From Candidatus Villigracilis saccharophilus (lineage in GTDB: Bacteria; Chloroflexota; Anaerolineae; Anaerolineales; Villigracilaceae), in the NCBI GenBank assembly GCA_016709305.1, contig JADJNA010000047.1, positions 434,001 through 498,000 of the forward strand: DNA of 64,000 nt. The letters are read 5' to 3'. Positions within the stretch are counted from its first letter, which is position 1; every line of letters starts with the position of its first letter. The notes under the pieces are model-generated. The model was not told the DNA's origin. It did no database searches and was given only the letters and a program-made list of their open reading frames with translations. Of the stretch, positions 61,801-64,000 are shown in pieces. Made by a program: the position numbers and the translations under genes.

Positions 61801-64000
61801 GCGATGGTGGGATCAGGATTTATGCTCCAGACGACACCATGCTCTGTGGGATTGGGCTGACCTGTTGCAGTGATGTTACCGTTCCCCGTGGCTGTTGTGG
61901 CCATAATGTTAGTCACTGCCTGAGTAGTGACCATAGGCATTGACTGCCCTAAAGGCAAAAACTCATACGCACCGCGATCATCGTAATCCCGCACGCCAGC
62001 GCCGGTATTCGGAGTAGCCGGATCGTCCACGCGGGCGTTGCCATCGATATCGGAAACTGGCTGGCTGGGAGCATTTGAATTGGCGCTATCGATTGCCGGC
62101 GACCCCCGGGTTCTGGGTAGTAATTGCCGAAAATTCCGAGACCCACATAATGCACCCCAGTTTTTCTTAGAACAGATGGAACTGGATCAACAAATTTTGG
62201 ATCCCCTTCCAACCCATGTATTTCCTGAGTAGGCACGGCAGCCCGAAACGCCGCTAAAGAGGGATAGCTAATATCATTCTAGATAAGTTGATATATGGCG
62301 TCCTCTCGGTTGAAGAGGTTGTAATCGAGGGTCGTTCCGGTGATGGATGCCGAGTCTACGCGCAGATTGCCGGCAAAGGAACCAGCCGGAGGAGTAAACC
62401 CGTTTCCAGCGCTGATATTATTGATTAACGTTGTATGGTGTGAACCCGTACTAGCTTCACCTTCAATGTTAATACCGGTTGTACCATTCCCATGGACTGT
62501 ATTGCCTATAAAGGTGTTGTTCGGTGAATTGTTGGTGTCAATACCATGATCGCCGTTTTCGTAGCTCAGGTTTCCGATGATCAGGTTGTTGGTGGACTGC
62601 ACCTCAGTGCGTAGGAATTACATAGATATTGATCCCACTGTCCTCGTTGCTATAGGTAACGTTGTTGATAATCGTGTTATAGCTGCTGCCGGTTGTCTCG
62701 ATCCCGGCCGCATCGCTCTCGACGATCGAGAAATTTGAAAATGAGAGGTTGTTACTGACCATGTTGTAATTACTATTGATGAGCAATCGAATGCCAATAC
62801 ATGTATTATGATCTGTGGTATTGCCAGTGATCGTGGAGTGGGTGGTGCTCTTCAAATAAATGCCCTGCTCATAGGGGTGCGTCGTTGAAGTAGCACCAGC
62901 ATAAGTGACATGGTTATTGGAAATGGTGAGGTAGCTCGAACTGTCCGCATAGATGCCCTTGGTGCCGGTTTGAGTGATGTTGAAGCCGTCGATGACGATG
63001 TAACTCTTGGTTGACACCGAGAAACCTGGGTAAGCGGTGAAAGGAGAAACAGTAATTTGAGGTCTTCCGGTCACCGTAACACCAGGGTCCGCCCAATAGG
63101 TAATCGGATTCCTCAGCAGTGCCGCTTCCTCGGATAGACCGTCTCTGCATAAGTGCCGTGAATGACATGCACGATCTGGCCGGCAGTTGCCAGGTACGCG
63201 CCTCTTACAATCGTGCAGAATGGAAGTGCGAACGAACCAACTGTACCGACATCTGTGCAAGCCGTATTCGTGTTATCAATATAGTAGACTCGGCTGGTGG
63301 TTGTAGTGTAATCTTGGACAAACTGGTCTGAGGTCAGATTGGTATACGTCCGAGTGGCAGGCCTGAACCCATAACCTGTTAAGGAAGGTGTGACCATGCC
63401 AGACCAGTTATAGGAAACCTCGAAGCTGTACAGACCGGCTTCATCCGTCGTAACAGTCTTGGGTGTGCCATCCGTGTAACTGAGAGTGGCCCCTGCAACT
63501 CCTGCATTTCCGGAGATGGTAAAGGTGACGCCTGTGGTGGTGTAGTCTTGTGCAGGTTGATCGGCAAGCACATTGGTATAAGTCATGCTGGTGGGCGAGA
63601 AGATATAGCCGGCCTTGGTAGGCGTGACCGTCCCCGACCAGTCCGTGGGAACCTGGAAACTGTACAGGCCGGCGCCATCCGCGGTGACGGTTTTGGGCGT
63701 GCCATTTGTGTAGGTGAGAATGGCGCCCCCAACTCCTGCGTTTCCGGAAATAGTATGAGCAGTCACGGTTAGGCCTACGGTGGCAGTCGTGCTATCTACT
63801 GTTCACTGACGGATTGGGCATCGGCGACGGGCACATCATTAACTGGATTAACAGTCAGTAGGAAGGTGTCGCTGGTGGTGACTGTAGAACCGTCCATTAC
63901 AGAGACTGTAATGGTGGCAGTGCCGCTCTGGTTGGAGGCGGGCATGATGCTGGCGGTTCGGTTTGCGCCGCTACCGCCCAGTGAAATATTTCCGTTCGGC
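58830..64000 (-). pseudogene. Giant modular surface protein (cadherin-like, beta-helix, FN3-like repeats), frameshifted and running off the window
   Basis: Read leftwards from 64000: a cadherin-like end (QSGTATITVSVMDGSTV, LLTVNPVND); two carboxypeptidase-regulatory-like units (ISGNAGVGGAILTYTNGTPK); a right-handed beta-helix (VYYIDNTNTAC, many N-N-x-S/T turns such as NNLIIGNLSYENG); a GSPAID-type end (DPKFVDP, AIDSANS, DDRGAYEF); five FN3-like repeats of about 93 residues (GLTPGTLYHVRAYATN); a beta domain with the TADLWGTTWTPAEINANNFG segment; an Ig-like repeat; and a C-terminal pair of GWNLVS modules. Frames change near 63800, 63130, 62605 and 62100, and a TAG at about 62276-62278 interrupts an otherwise open frame. 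The start lies outside the window. No sortase signal is seen at the C-terminus. Confidence 0.8.

Noticed and set aside
1..64000. tRNA or rRNA genes
   Set aside because: No tRNA cloverleaf or conserved rRNA sequence was noticed by eye; a tRNAscan run would be the proper test.

Overview
The window looks like chromosomal DNA of a flagellated, chemotactic bacterium, most probably a Chloroflexota member of the Anaerolineae type. That placement is inference: it rests on the general style of the proteins (Cys-rich ECF sigma tail, sortase, large InlB-like and fibronectin-like surface proteins) and no marker gene was compared. Flagellar genes are uncommon in that phylum.

Layout. (1) 1-4.7 kb, minus strand: a flagellar operon flbD-motA-motB-fliL-fliM-fliN-fliO-fliP, with motA broken by an apparent 32-nt deletion and fliP running off the edge. 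(2) 4.9-8.2 kb, minus: a DUF1521-type protein carrying the self-cleavage motif WGDPHVD, a catalytically dead IS200 TnpA-like protein, and an EAL-HDOD protein. (3) 8.6-30.2 kb, plus: a small Cys-rich protein, then nine methyl-accepting chemotaxis proteins (MCPs) in tandem, one cheW and the fossil of a second cheW. The sensor halves differ (four-helix bundle, Cache, three c-type haem motifs), while several signalling halves are almost identical at the DNA level. One receptor has a sensor-like domain inserted at its signalling tip. (4) 30.2-43.8 kb, mainly minus: small stress and metal genes (STAS-like, DinB, ZntB-like, CPBP), three of them behind copies of one terminator-promoter module; an ECF sigma operon; lipA; nfeD; a TauE-type permease; pstSCAB under an Rrf2 regulator; and a divergent sortase with a small membrane protein. 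(5) 43.8-50 kb: tfoX-like gene, antiporter, a decayed tnpB element and an IS4-family element with intact target duplication. (6) 50-64 kb, minus: a secreted M23-type protein behind two tandem c-di-GMP-I riboswitches, then two very large repetitive surface-protein genes broken by many frameshifts.

How it fits together: the window joins motility (flagellum, MotAB, chemoreceptors), c-di-GMP signalling (EAL-HDOD protein, riboswitches) and surface display, as expected of a cell that switches between swimming and attached growth.

Caution: at least ten genes carry 1-nt indels, several in homopolymers or in long near-identical repeats. Many may be consensus errors of an assembly based on long reads, so 'pseudogene' here means 'broken as read'.
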